Assembly: GCA_963743705.1 (NCBI GenBank)
Contig: CAVUQS010000021.1
Span: 124,001-188,000 of the forward strand
From: PALSA-243 sp963743705
GTDB lineage: Bacteria; Acidobacteriota; Terriglobia; Bryobacterales; Bryobacteraceae
Direction of reading: 5' to 3'
DNA length: 64,000 nt
Shown here: piece after piece, positions 17,161-24,801 of the stretch
Layout: each line of letters begins with the position of its first letter
How positions within the stretch are numbered: position 1 is the first letter of the stretch
Notes under the pieces: generated by a model
Databases searched by the model: none
What the model was told of the DNA's origin: nothing
Seen by the model: only the letters and a program-made list of their open reading frames with translations
Position numbers and translations under genes: made by a program

Positions 17161-18153
17161 ATGAAGACAATGCCCCAACGGGAATCGACGCTTGCCACAA
17201 CGTCCGACTTCCCCGCGCGTCTGGTCGCCAAACTGCGCGAATTGGAAGCCGGGGTGGGCGAAGCGATCCTGGGGAAACACGATGTAGTCCGTATGTCGCT
17301 GGCGGCGTTGCTGGCGCGGGGACACCTGCTGATTGAAGACGTTCCGGGCGTGGGTAAGACGACGCTGGCGCAGGCGCTCTCGCGATCGGTTTCATGCCGC
17401 TTTCATCGGCTGCAGTTCACGAGCGACATGCTGCCGACGGATGTTCTCGGCGTGACCATCTACAACCTGCAGTCGCAAACTTTCGAGTTCAAGCCGGGCC
17501 CGATCTTCACGAATTTTCTGTTGGCGGACGAGATCAACCGCACTACTCCGAAGACGCAATCGGCGCTGCTCGAAGCGATGAACGAAGGCCAGGTGACGAT
17601 CGACGGACGGTCGCACTCGCTGCCGCGGCCCTTCATGGTGATTGCGACGCAGAATCCGGTGGAGCATCATGGCACGTACCCGCTTCCGGAATCGCAGCTC
17701 GACCGGTTCCTGATGCGGCTGCGGATCGGATATCCGGACCTGGCGAGCGAACGCAACATTTTGCGGCAGACGGAGGCGGGGCGGCCGCAATTCGCGCCCC
17801 CGTCGCTAACGGCCGACGATTTGCAGCGCTTGCAAGAAGCGGTGCACTTGGTGAGCGTGGATGACGCGCTGGTAGATTACATGCTCGCGATTGTGGAGCG
17901 CACACGCAATCACGAGGCGCTGGCGCTGGGCGTGAGCCCGCGCGCGTCCCAGGCGCTCTACAAAGCGGTGCAGGCCCTGGCGCTGCTCGAAGGGCGCGAT
18001 TATGCGATTCCCGACGACGTGAAGCGGCTGGCGGGTCCGGTGTTCGCCCACCGCGTCGCGATTAATCCCCGGGCGACGCTGACGCCGCGCGAAACGGGCG
18101 CGGGCGAGCGCATCATCGAAGAAATCCTGAGACAGGTGGAAGTTCCACTTTAG
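17161..18153 (+). CDS. MoxR-family AAA+ ATPase
   Basis: A 330-aa chaperone-like ATPase. It has Walker A EDVPGVGKTTL, Walker B LLADEINRTTPKTQSALLEAM, sensor 1 FMVIATQNPVEHHGTYPLPESQLDRF, and the C-terminal lid domain. MoxR proteins help assemble or activate partner complexes, often together with DUF58 and VWA-domain proteins; none of those partners is encoded next to it. I start at ATG 17161; an ATG nine bases later is an alternative, and the open frame upstream to 17050 overlaps the divergent repressor's leader. YchF follows 12 bases after its stop. Confidence 0.92.
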   Translation: MKTMPQRESTLATTSDFPARLVAKLRELEAGVGEAILGKHDVVRMSLAALLARGHLLIEDVPGVGKTTLAQALSRSVSCRFHRLQFTSDMLPTDVLGVTIYNLQSQTFEFKPGPIFTNFLLADEINRTTPKTQSALLEAMNEGQVTIDGRSHSLPRPFMVIATQNPVEHHGTYPLPESQLDRFLMRLRIGYPDLASERNILRQTEAGRPQFAPPSLTADDLQRLQEAVHLVSVDDALVDYMLAIVERTRNHEALALGVSPRASQALYKAVQALALLEGRDYAIPDDVKRLAGPVFAHRVAINPRATLTPRETGAGERIIEEILRQVEVPL

Positions 18154-18165
18154 ACCGCCCTACAT

Positions 18166-19239
18166 ATGAAGACAGCAATTATCGGCCTACCGATGGTAGG
18201 CAAGACCTCATTGTTTACGATTCTGACCGGCATGCATCAAGAGACGCGCATTGGCTCGACGGCCGCGCGCACGGGCATCGCGAAAGTGCCGGACGCGCGC
18301 CTGGACGCGCTGGCGAAATTGTTCGAGCCGCCTAAAGTGACGCACGCGACGGTGGAATACGTGGACATGCCGTCGATTTCGAAAGAGAATTTGCGCGACC
18401 CGAGTTACATGGCCAGCCTGCGCGTGGCGGATGCGTTCGCGCACGTGCTGCGGCTATTTCCGGATGAGACGGTGCCGCACGAGAAAGGGTCGGTGGACCC
18501 GGTGCGCGATCTGGAAGACGTGGAGACCGAGCTGATTCTGAGCGATCTGGTGGTGGTGGAAAAGCGGATGGAACGGCTGGACAAAGATCGCAAGAAGATC
18601 AAGAGCCCGGAGTTGGATCGCGAGTTCGAGCTGATGCAGAAGTGCAAGACCGAGTTAGAAGAGGACCGGCCGTTGCGGAATCTGCAGCTCGAGGCGGCGG
18701 ATGAGAAGTTGATTCGTGGATTCCAGTTTTTGTCGCAGAAGCCGATGCTGTATGTGCTCAATTTGGGCGAAGGCGACGCGGGCGCGTTGCACGATCGCGA
18801 AAAGGAATATCGCGAGGGCGCGCTGGCCCGGCGGCGCAACACGGCGGTTACGGCGGTGTGCGGCAAAGTGGAAGCCGAGTTGGCGGAATTGCCGCGCGCG
18901 GAACAGGCGGAATATCTGGCGAGTTACGGGCTGAAGGAATCGGGCTTGGAGCGGCTGATTTCGGCGACGTATGCGCTGCTGGGGCTGATGAGCTTTTTGA
19001 CGGCGGGCGAAGATGAGTGCCGGGCGTGGACGATTCCGATGAACAGCACGGCGGTGAAGGCGGCGGGAGCGATTCACTCAGATTTCGAGAAGAAGTTCAT
19101 TCGCGCGGAAGTGGTGAATTGGAAATCACTGACGGATTTTGGGGGATATGCGGGCGTGCGCGAGAAGGGGATGCTGCGGTTGGAGGGCAAGGAGTACATC
19201 GTCAAGGATGGCGATGTGCTGGTGATACGGCATAGTTAG
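18166..19239 (+). CDS. ychF: YchF/Obg-type ribosome-associated GTPase/ATPase
   Basis: P-loop protein of 357 aa (family about 363). The N-terminal nucleotide-binding domain has GLPMVGKTSLFTILTG (G1), the switch segment VEYVDMPSISKEN, and a degenerate G4 motif in MLYVLNLGEGD; loss of the canonical NKxD fits the ATP preference known for YchF. A coiled-coil insert (EKRMERLDKDRKKIKSPELDREFE) follows. The C-terminal TGS domain (ECRAWTIPMNSTAVKAAGAIHSDFEKKFIRA ... GKEYIVKDGDVLVIRH) is complete. G1 reads MVGKTS where most YchF proteins have NVGKST. The gene lies 12 bases after moxR. Confidence 0.88.
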   Translation: MKTAIIGLPMVGKTSLFTILTGMHQETRIGSTAARTGIAKVPDARLDALAKLFEPPKVTHATVEYVDMPSISKENLRDPSYMASLRVADAFAHVLRLFPDETVPHEKGSVDPVRDLEDVETELILSDLVVVEKRMERLDKDRKKIKSPELDREFELMQKCKTELEEDRPLRNLQLEAADEKLIRGFQFLSQKPMLYVLNLGEGDAGALHDREKEYREGALARRRNTAVTAVCGKVEAELAELPRAEQAEYLASYGLKESGLERLISATYALLGLMSFLTAGEDECRAWTIPMNSTAVKAAGAIHSDFEKKFIRAEVVNWKSLTDFGGYAGVREKGMLRLEGKEYIVKDGDVLVIRHS

Positions 19240-19257
19240 CGGAAGGCGTACGTAAAG

Positions 19258-20661
19258 CTAGCGCGCAGGCCAGGAGGCCTGCGCCACTGGTTGGGCGATC
19301 AGGTGGCGGGCGAGGGATTCGGCTTGGGCGCGGATCTCGGGGACGGCGGTGGTTTCGAAGAGATCGCCGCGGCGCGGGGGGCCGAGGGTGAAGAGGCGGC
19401 CAGACGTCGCTCCGTGGGCGTCGATCAGGGCGCCGGAGGAATCGGTGCGGAAGCCGAGGCCGAGATCGTTGGCGCTGGCGGTTCCGCCGCGGATCAGGGA
19501 TTGTATGAGCCGCCGCGGGGCTTTGCGATAGTCTTCGTGAATGCCGGTGCAGTTGATGGCGCGATCGGCTTCCAATACGCGATCGCCGCCGTAGCGCTGA
19601 GAGATTCTCACTTCGAAGACATTCCCCTGACGCGAAGTCTCACGGATGCGGCCGGCTATTATCTCGATCTTGCCGGTGGCGCGAAGTTGGTCGATGTGGC
19701 TTGAGACCTGGGGCGCCATGCGATGACGATGCGCTTCCCAATAGGTTCGAAGATGACGCAGGAAACGGCTGCGATCGGCGAGCGGAAGATCGCGCCAAAT
19801 CTGGTTCGAAACGGGACGCAAAGAATCGACGACGGTGCGCCAGCAATCGCCGGCCTCGCGCGAGGCGCGGATGAGGCCGCGCAGTTGACGGAAGATCAAG
19901 CGCAGATCGCCGGGCGCTTCGAACGCCGGCGGCGGAGCGGGCGTGCGGCGAAGGTCGTGCACCTGGGGGAGAAGGCCGCGGCGCGAAATCATGTAAATGC
20001 GGCACGAAGGCGTGCGCGCGGAGAGAGCCAACGCGGAATCGATGGCGGTAAGGCCGGTGCCGACGAGGAGAATGCGCTCTTCGTCGAAGGGCGCGCGCAG
20101 CGCGTTGCCCATCCACGGCGAGGTATACCAAGGTTCTTTCGGTTCGGGAATTCCATCGACGGCGGACGACGCGGGATTGCCTAACGCGAGGACCGCTTTC
20201 GCGGCGTCGACCGTGGCGCCGCCGGCGAGAGTGAGCGTGACGCCGTGAGCGCCGGCGTACAGATCGGTGGCTTCGGCGCAGATGTGTTGGAAGCCGCCAC
20301 TCGGGCTTGCGGCGACGGACGCGTGCAAAATGTCACCCAGGTATTGACCGTAGGCCATGCGCGAGGCGAAGGAATCGGGCGCGGCGCCGGGGGAACCGTG
20401 AGCGCGAAGCCACTCGAGAAAGTGCGAGGGCTCGGTGGGGAAGGCGCTCATTTTGCCAGAGGGAACGTTGAGTAAGTGTTGCTCGTAGGTGGTGGAGTAG
20501 GCCAAGCCGAGGCCGAGTTTGGGCCGGGCCTCGATAACGGCAATCCGGCCGGGGTATCCGCTTCTCAGCAGATGCGCCGCGACCAGGACACCGCTGCAGC
20601 CGCCACCTACAATTGCGATCTCACAAGAGTGGTTTTGAGTTGGTTGGGTAGATTCTGTCAT
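19258..20661 (-). CDS. FAD/NAD(P)-binding oxidoreductase (YdhS-like)
   Basis: A 467-aa flavoprotein. It has an N-terminal dinucleotide-binding motif (IAIVGGGCSGVLVAAHLL), the family segment YSTTYEQHLLNVPSGKMSAFP, and a second Rossmann motif (ILLVGTGLTAIDSALAL). The build resembles the YdhS group of FAD-NAD(P)-binding proteins, whose substrates are largely unknown. The last residues (AQASWPAR) and the stop are supplied by the dispersed palindromic repeat at 19263-19289, so the original C-terminus may have been replaced. It is convergent with ychF and downstream of no other gene. Confidence 0.8.
   Translation of the reverse strand: MTESTQPTQNHSCEIAIVGGGCSGVLVAAHLLRSGYPGRIAVIEARPKLGLGLAYSTTYEQHLLNVPSGKMSAFPTEPSHFLEWLRAHGSPGAAPDSFASRMAYGQYLGDILHASVAASPSGGFQHICAEATDLYAGAHGVTLTLAGGATVDAAKAVLALGNPASSAVDGIPEPKEPWYTSPWMGNALRAPFDEERILLVGTGLTAIDSALALSARTPSCRIYMISRRGLLPQVHDLRRTPAPPPAFEAPGDLRLIFRQLRGLIRASREAGDCWRTVVDSLRPVSNQIWRDLPLADRSRFLRHLRTYWEAHRHRMAPQVSSHIDQLRATGKIEIIAGRIRETSRQGNVFEVRISQRYGGDRVLEADRAINCTGIHEDYRKAPRRLIQSLIRGGTASANDLGLGFRTDSSGALIDAHGATSGRLFTLGPPRRGDLFETTAVPEIRAQAESLARHLIAQPVAQASWPAR
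19263..19289. repeat. GCGCAGGCC/GGCCTGCGC palindromic repeat, copy 1
   Basis: Core GCGCAGGCC then AGGAGGCCTGCGCCACTG: an inverted repeat whose arms pair as GCGCAGGCC/GGCCTGCGC. A copy differing at one base in 27 lies at 39377-39403 inside nadC, and a related element ends at 20829. Here it forms the 3' end of the FAD-enzyme gene. Confidence 0.75.
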
Positions 20662-20783
20662 GCGAACGACTGTCGGCGCGCCGCCCCTGGCAGAGCACTG
20701 ACAATGTTACTACCCAGCGCGCGAGGCGGCAAGACAGCCACGGCCTATTTAGGGTGGAGTACTTGTGAACTTGACTCTGTGTA

Positions 20784-20829
20784 AAAAGTAGTGCGCAGGC
20801 AGGCCCAGAGGGCGTCCCGCCTGCGCACT
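20784..20829 (-). terminator. hairpin terminator of the first TonB receptor, related to the palindromic repeat
   Basis: On the minus strand an arm AGTGCGCAGGCGG pairs with a near-complement ending GCCTGCGCACT, and the hairpin is followed by CTTTTTACAC. It begins just after the receptor stop at 20834. The arms share GCGCAGGC/GCCTGCGC with the 19263 and 39377 repeats, so a mobile repeat may have been recruited as terminator. Confidence 0.6.
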
Positions 20830-20833
20830 GCAA

Positions 20834-23800
20834 CTAGAATGTAATACGCGCGGTCAGGTTGATGGTGCGGGCGCCGCTGGCACTAGTGATTTGGCCGAAG
20901 CTGGTGTTGTCAATATCCAGATTGGGGGTAGCCCAGATCGGCTTGTTCAGTAGATTGATGGCATCGGCACGGAAGAGAGCAACGATGTTGCGCTCTTTGT
21001 TCAATACCACGGGCTTCGAAAGCTGCAGGTTCAACGTGAAGCTGCCCAAGCCCCGATAGTTGGTGGGGCTCAGACTGCCAAGATTTCCGGCCGTAGGATT
21101 CTCGAGCAAGATATTCCCGTTGGGGCCTTGGATCGCAAACAGCGAGCCGAGGCTTTGCAGGTTCGACGGAAGATTCTTGATAAACGGATCGGGAACCTGC
21201 GTCAAGCCGTTAAAGTAGAGCACGTTGTTGCCGCTCTTGTAGACGCTGCCCGTCGGCAGCGGACCGAGTTGCACGGGGGTCGGCGTGCTGTTGTTGAAGG
21301 TTCCACCGGAGCCGGCCGTGCCGCCCGAGACCGCCGCATCGTTGAAACCGGTGGGCGTGCCGGAAGTCTTGTAGAAGATTACCGAGGTGGTCCAGCGTTC
21401 GACCAGGTGGCCGACGACTCCATGGCTCGCCCCCAGGAAATGCTTTTGGGGGCCGAATGGCATCTCCCAGATACCGCTCATGCGAAGGACGTTGGGCTCG
21501 TCGAAACTGAGCAGGCGCTTATCGAGGTGTTCGTTGCGCAGCGTGATGAAGTTAGAGACTTCGCTTTGCGCGGTGCCGTCGTAATCGCCCAGGGCTTTGC
21601 TGCGAACATAACTGCCCTGCGCCTGGAAACCATGACCGAAGCGCTTGTTGAGCTCGATCTGGAGAGAGTTGTAAGTGGAGTTGCTGAAGTTACTGATCAG
21701 ATAGGCCGAGCCGAATTGCGGATTGGCGACCACGAAGTTCGCGGGAAGGCCGCCGTTCTTGAGCAGGCCGCCGCGGATGCCGGTTACGAACGTGTTATAC
21801 GCCAGGAAATTGGCGAAGCCACCCACGTTGTTGGTCAGCAGGTAGTTGTAGAGCGTGCTATTGGTGCGCATGGCCTGCGAGCCGGTAATCGTGGTTCCGT
21901 TCACGACGCCTACGCTCGGGATATTCAGGCCATTGAAAATCTGATTGAGCAAGGGCGAGTTGCCGCCGGCCTCGGTAGTGTTAAACGCGTTCAGTATTCC
22001 GTTTTCGAAGATGTTGTTCTCATTGATGTTCGTTCCGCGGAGAAGCTTGGAGCCTTTGCTGCCCACGTAGCGGACGTCGAGGATCAACCCAGGCCGGATT
22101 TCGCGGCCGAGAGAAGCGTTCCAGTTCTGGATGTAAGGCTGCCGCATGCCACTATCGGCGACCAGGATGGTCTGCGTGCTCGAATTGCTGTCGTTGATCG
22201 GAACCGTGGTGAGAGGCGCGCCAGTGGGGGAGATAGGAAGCAGCGCCGTCTTGAGGTTTTGATAGACCGTGGGAGCGTAGGTTTCGGCCTGGCCAAGGCC
22301 GGGGGCGCTATATCCGTAGAGCTGATCGAACAGAACCTGGGTGAAACGCTCGTATGCGATGCCATAGCCGGCGCGGAAGATCGTCTTGTTTCTGCCTAAC
22401 CAGGGCAGCGACCACGTCATCCCAATCACCGGCGCGAAGTTATGAAATTGCTTGCTCCAGGGCTCCTGGTTAGGGTTGGGTGAATTCTTGCCGATCAATT
22501 GGAGGTTGGTCAAGTTATTCAGGTTCTCGACGCCCGGGTTGAATAGCGCACCCATCGTGCTACCCGAAACGCCGAAGAGCGCAGACGAGCCGCCGACGAC
22601 GGTACCGAGGCGACCGTCCCCTTCCCACGGTACGCCGTAGTAATCCCAGCGCAGACCGACGTGAAGGGTGAAGTTGCTCTTGAGCTTAATGTCGTCCTGA
22701 ATGTACGTGCCCCATTCATGGTCGTGCCAGGTATGTTGGGCGTTTTCACCGGAGATCCACTGCGGGTTGGCGCCGCCGGGCGAATAGTATTGCTGTGTTT
22801 CACCGGAAACCGATCCCGCCAAGGTGCTCAGGACGTTATTGGCCATAGTGCTGTTGGCGCCGATGCCGGCGATGGCGCTTATGGCGGAGGTGCTGATGCT
22901 GGTAGGCGTTCCGAGCGTGATGCGAGGTACGACGTTGAACGACACGAACGAATTCGAAATGACGTTGCGGAATTCGATGCCGGCTTTGATGGCATGTTTG
23001 CCGTGCAACCAAGTGATCTTATCGCCGTAGAGGTAAGTGGACTGCATGCGGCCCTGGGGGTCTTCGGAAGTGCTGGTGCCGAGCGGGCTGGTCACTTCGC
23101 TGCCGAGGTTCAGAATATAGCCGACGCCATTCAAGGACGGCAGAACCGACGATTGCGACTGGCCGGAGACGGTCCACGGCGAATGGAACTGGACGCTATT
23201 GCGGGAGACGCTGGCGTAGGGTTCGTTGACGAGGGTGGGCCGCAGGGTGGAAGTAAGCTGGACCGATCCGACGGTGCCGGTGTCGGTGTAGACGCCGATG
23301 GGCGAAGTGGGATACGGCTGGGCGTCGTTCCCGTTGGGATCGTTTTCGGTGTCGTGCGAGTAAGTCACGCTGAGGCGATTTTTATCATTGAAGTTGTGAT
23401 CGCCGCGCATGGTCCAAGAGTAAATGTCGTCGGTGGAGACGCGACGCCAAACGTATCCGGCGGTGTTGAGACCATCGCCCGCGGCGAGGAAATTGTTGGG
23501 GGAAGGCAGCAGCGCGAGGTTTTTGGCGACGATGCCGGAGGTATCCGGGGCCAAGCGATTGGAATCGACGCCGAACAGACTGACGCTCTGCAGTGAGCCC
23601 GTCGCCCCGCGCGGCGAGATGGGATTTCCGTTGAGATCCACGGTTGGGACGTTGGCGTTGGCGTTGGCGTCCTGGACGCCGGGATAGAAGCGGAAAATGC
23701 CCTGGCGAGCGCTGTCGGTCAACGTGGTCGAAGTGACGGAACTCTTGGAATGATTGATGCTGGCCTCGAACAATCCGAAGAAGAACGTCTTATTCTTGCG

Positions 23801-24622
23801 GATGGGGCCGCCGAGGGAGCCGCCGGCGTCATTATCGACGAGCGTGTTGCGCTTGACGCCGTTCCGATTATTGGCCCAGCTATTGGCATTGAGATCGGTG
23901 TTGTGGATGTTATCGAAGCCAGTTCCATGAAAGGCGTTGGTGCCGGATTTCGAAATCAACTGGACCTGGCCGGAGCCGCGGCCATATTCGGCGTCCGCGG
24001 GAGACGTCACGACGTGGATTTCATCGATGCGGTCGACGCTGGTGAAGATCTGTGTGGTGCTGAGACCTTCGGTGATGAAATTGTCCTGAATATTGGCGTG
24101 GTCGAGCGAGATATTCAGCATGTCGTTGCGCGCGCCATTGAAATTTGTGCCGACGACGCCGGGTTGGGTCAGGACAAGATCCATTGCGTTGCGGCCGGCA
24201 ACTGGAAGATCCGACAATCGCGTCGAACTTAGGAGGCCTCCAGCAGAACTATTCAGATAGCTTATCGCCTCGGAGTTAGCTTCGACCTGCACGGTTTCCG
24301 TCGCGACGCCGACTTGCAGCGTCAGGTTCTGCTCGACGTGATCGCCCGCGCGTAAGGTAAGCCTATCCAACACGTATTTCTTGAAGCCAGCTTTTTCGGA
24401 CGTAATCCGGTAATCACCGGGCGGGAGCACGGGAAACAGGTAGACACCGGACGAGTTAGAAGTTTGGCTGTTGGCCACACCGGTGTTGATGTTCAGGGCA
24501 ATGACGGATGCTTGGGGAACCACAGCTCCCGTAGTATCCAGGACACTCCCGGTAAGAACGGCGTCGTTGCCTTGTCCGAAGGCAAGGAACGCCAGTACGA
24601 AGAAACTGGCGGCGAATTTCAC
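20834..24622 (-). CDS. TonB-dependent receptor with carboxypeptidase-regulatory-like domain
   Basis: Outer-membrane receptor of 1262 aa. A signal peptide (MKFAASFFVLAFLAFGQG) is followed by a beta-sandwich regulatory domain (residues about 20-110: LTGSVLDTTGAVVPQASV ... SSGVYLFPVLPPGDYRIT), a plug domain, and a long beta-barrel. It ends in an aromatic C-terminus (TARITF), as expected for barrel insertion. This Oar/SusC-like build is typical of acidobacterial receptors for large substrates, often oligosaccharides. It lies 179 bases downstream of the GH2 glycosidase on the same strand but has its own strong promoter. The substrate is unknown; a glycan is suggested by the neighbour. Confidence 0.88.
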   Translation of the reverse strand: MKFAASFFVLAFLAFGQGNDAVLTGSVLDTTGAVVPQASVIALNINTGVANSQTSNSSGVYLFPVLPPGDYRITSEKAGFKKYVLDRLTLRAGDHVEQNLTLQVGVATETVQVEANSEAISYLNSSAGGLLSSTRLSDLPVAGRNAMDLVLTQPGVVGTNFNGARNDMLNISLDHANIQDNFITEGLSTTQIFTSVDRIDEIHVVTSPADAEYGRGSGQVQLISKSGTNAFHGTGFDNIHNTDLNANSWANNRNGVKRNTLVDNDAGGSLGGPIRKNKTFFFGLFEASINHSKSSVTSTTLTDSARQGIFRFYPGVQDANANANVPTVDLNGNPISPRGATGSLQSVSLFGVDSNRLAPDTSGIVAKNLALLPSPNNFLAAGDGLNTAGYVWRRVSTDDIYSWTMRGDHNFNDKNRLSVTYSHDTENDPNGNDAQPYPTSPIGVYTDTGTVGSVQLTSTLRPTLVNEPYASVSRNSVQFHSPWTVSGQSQSSVLPSLNGVGYILNLGSEVTSPLGTSTSEDPQGRMQSTYLYGDKITWLHGKHAIKAGIEFRNVISNSFVSFNVVPRITLGTPTSISTSAISAIAGIGANSTMANNVLSTLAGSVSGETQQYYSPGGANPQWISGENAQHTWHDHEWGTYIQDDIKLKSNFTLHVGLRWDYYGVPWEGDGRLGTVVGGSSALFGVSGSTMGALFNPGVENLNNLTNLQLIGKNSPNPNQEPWSKQFHNFAPVIGMTWSLPWLGRNKTIFRAGYGIAYERFTQVLFDQLYGYSAPGLGQAETYAPTVYQNLKTALLPISPTGAPLTTVPINDSNSSTQTILVADSGMRQPYIQNWNASLGREIRPGLILDVRYVGSKGSKLLRGTNINENNIFENGILNAFNTTEAGGNSPLLNQIFNGLNIPSVGVVNGTTITGSQAMRTNSTLYNYLLTNNVGGFANFLAYNTFVTGIRGGLLKNGGLPANFVVANPQFGSAYLISNFSNSTYNSLQIELNKRFGHGFQAQGSYVRSKALGDYDGTAQSEVSNFITLRNEHLDKRLLSFDEPNVLRMSGIWEMPFGPQKHFLGASHGVVGHLVERWTTSVIFYKTSGTPTGFNDAAVSGGTAGSGGTFNNSTPTPVQLGPLPTGSVYKSGNNVLYFNGLTQVPDPFIKNLPSNLQSLGSLFAIQGPNGNILLENPTAGNLGSLSPTNYRGLGSFTLNLQLSKPVVLNKERNIVALFRADAINLLNKPIWATPNLDIDNTSFGQITSASGARTINLTARITF

Positions 24623-24685
24623 TCTGACCCCCTATAGATACACGAGGAACGAACGTAGTATCCCCAACCAACTTCGAGTGACACG

Positions 24686-24714
24686 ATAATACTTTTCACC
24701 TATACGCTTGTCAA
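24686..24714 (-). promoter_or_regulatory. sigma-70-type promoter of the first TonB receptor
   Basis: Minus strand: TTGACA (24709-24714), 17-base spacer, TATTAT (24686-24691). This is a near-perfect housekeeping promoter. The predicted start is near 24679, leaving a leader of about 57 bases. Confidence 0.8.
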
Positions 24715-24801
24715 GCGCATTTTTTTATGGGGCCGATAAGTTATGCAGGTGGGTTGCGCCGCGGAGAACAAAGCTAATTACGCGTTTACGCAAAGGCGCG
24801 G

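Noticed and set aside
21128..22399. 423-codon plus-strand open frame opposite the first TonB receptor
   Set aside because: Antisense shadow of a well-supported gene; no ribosome-binding site or family pattern.
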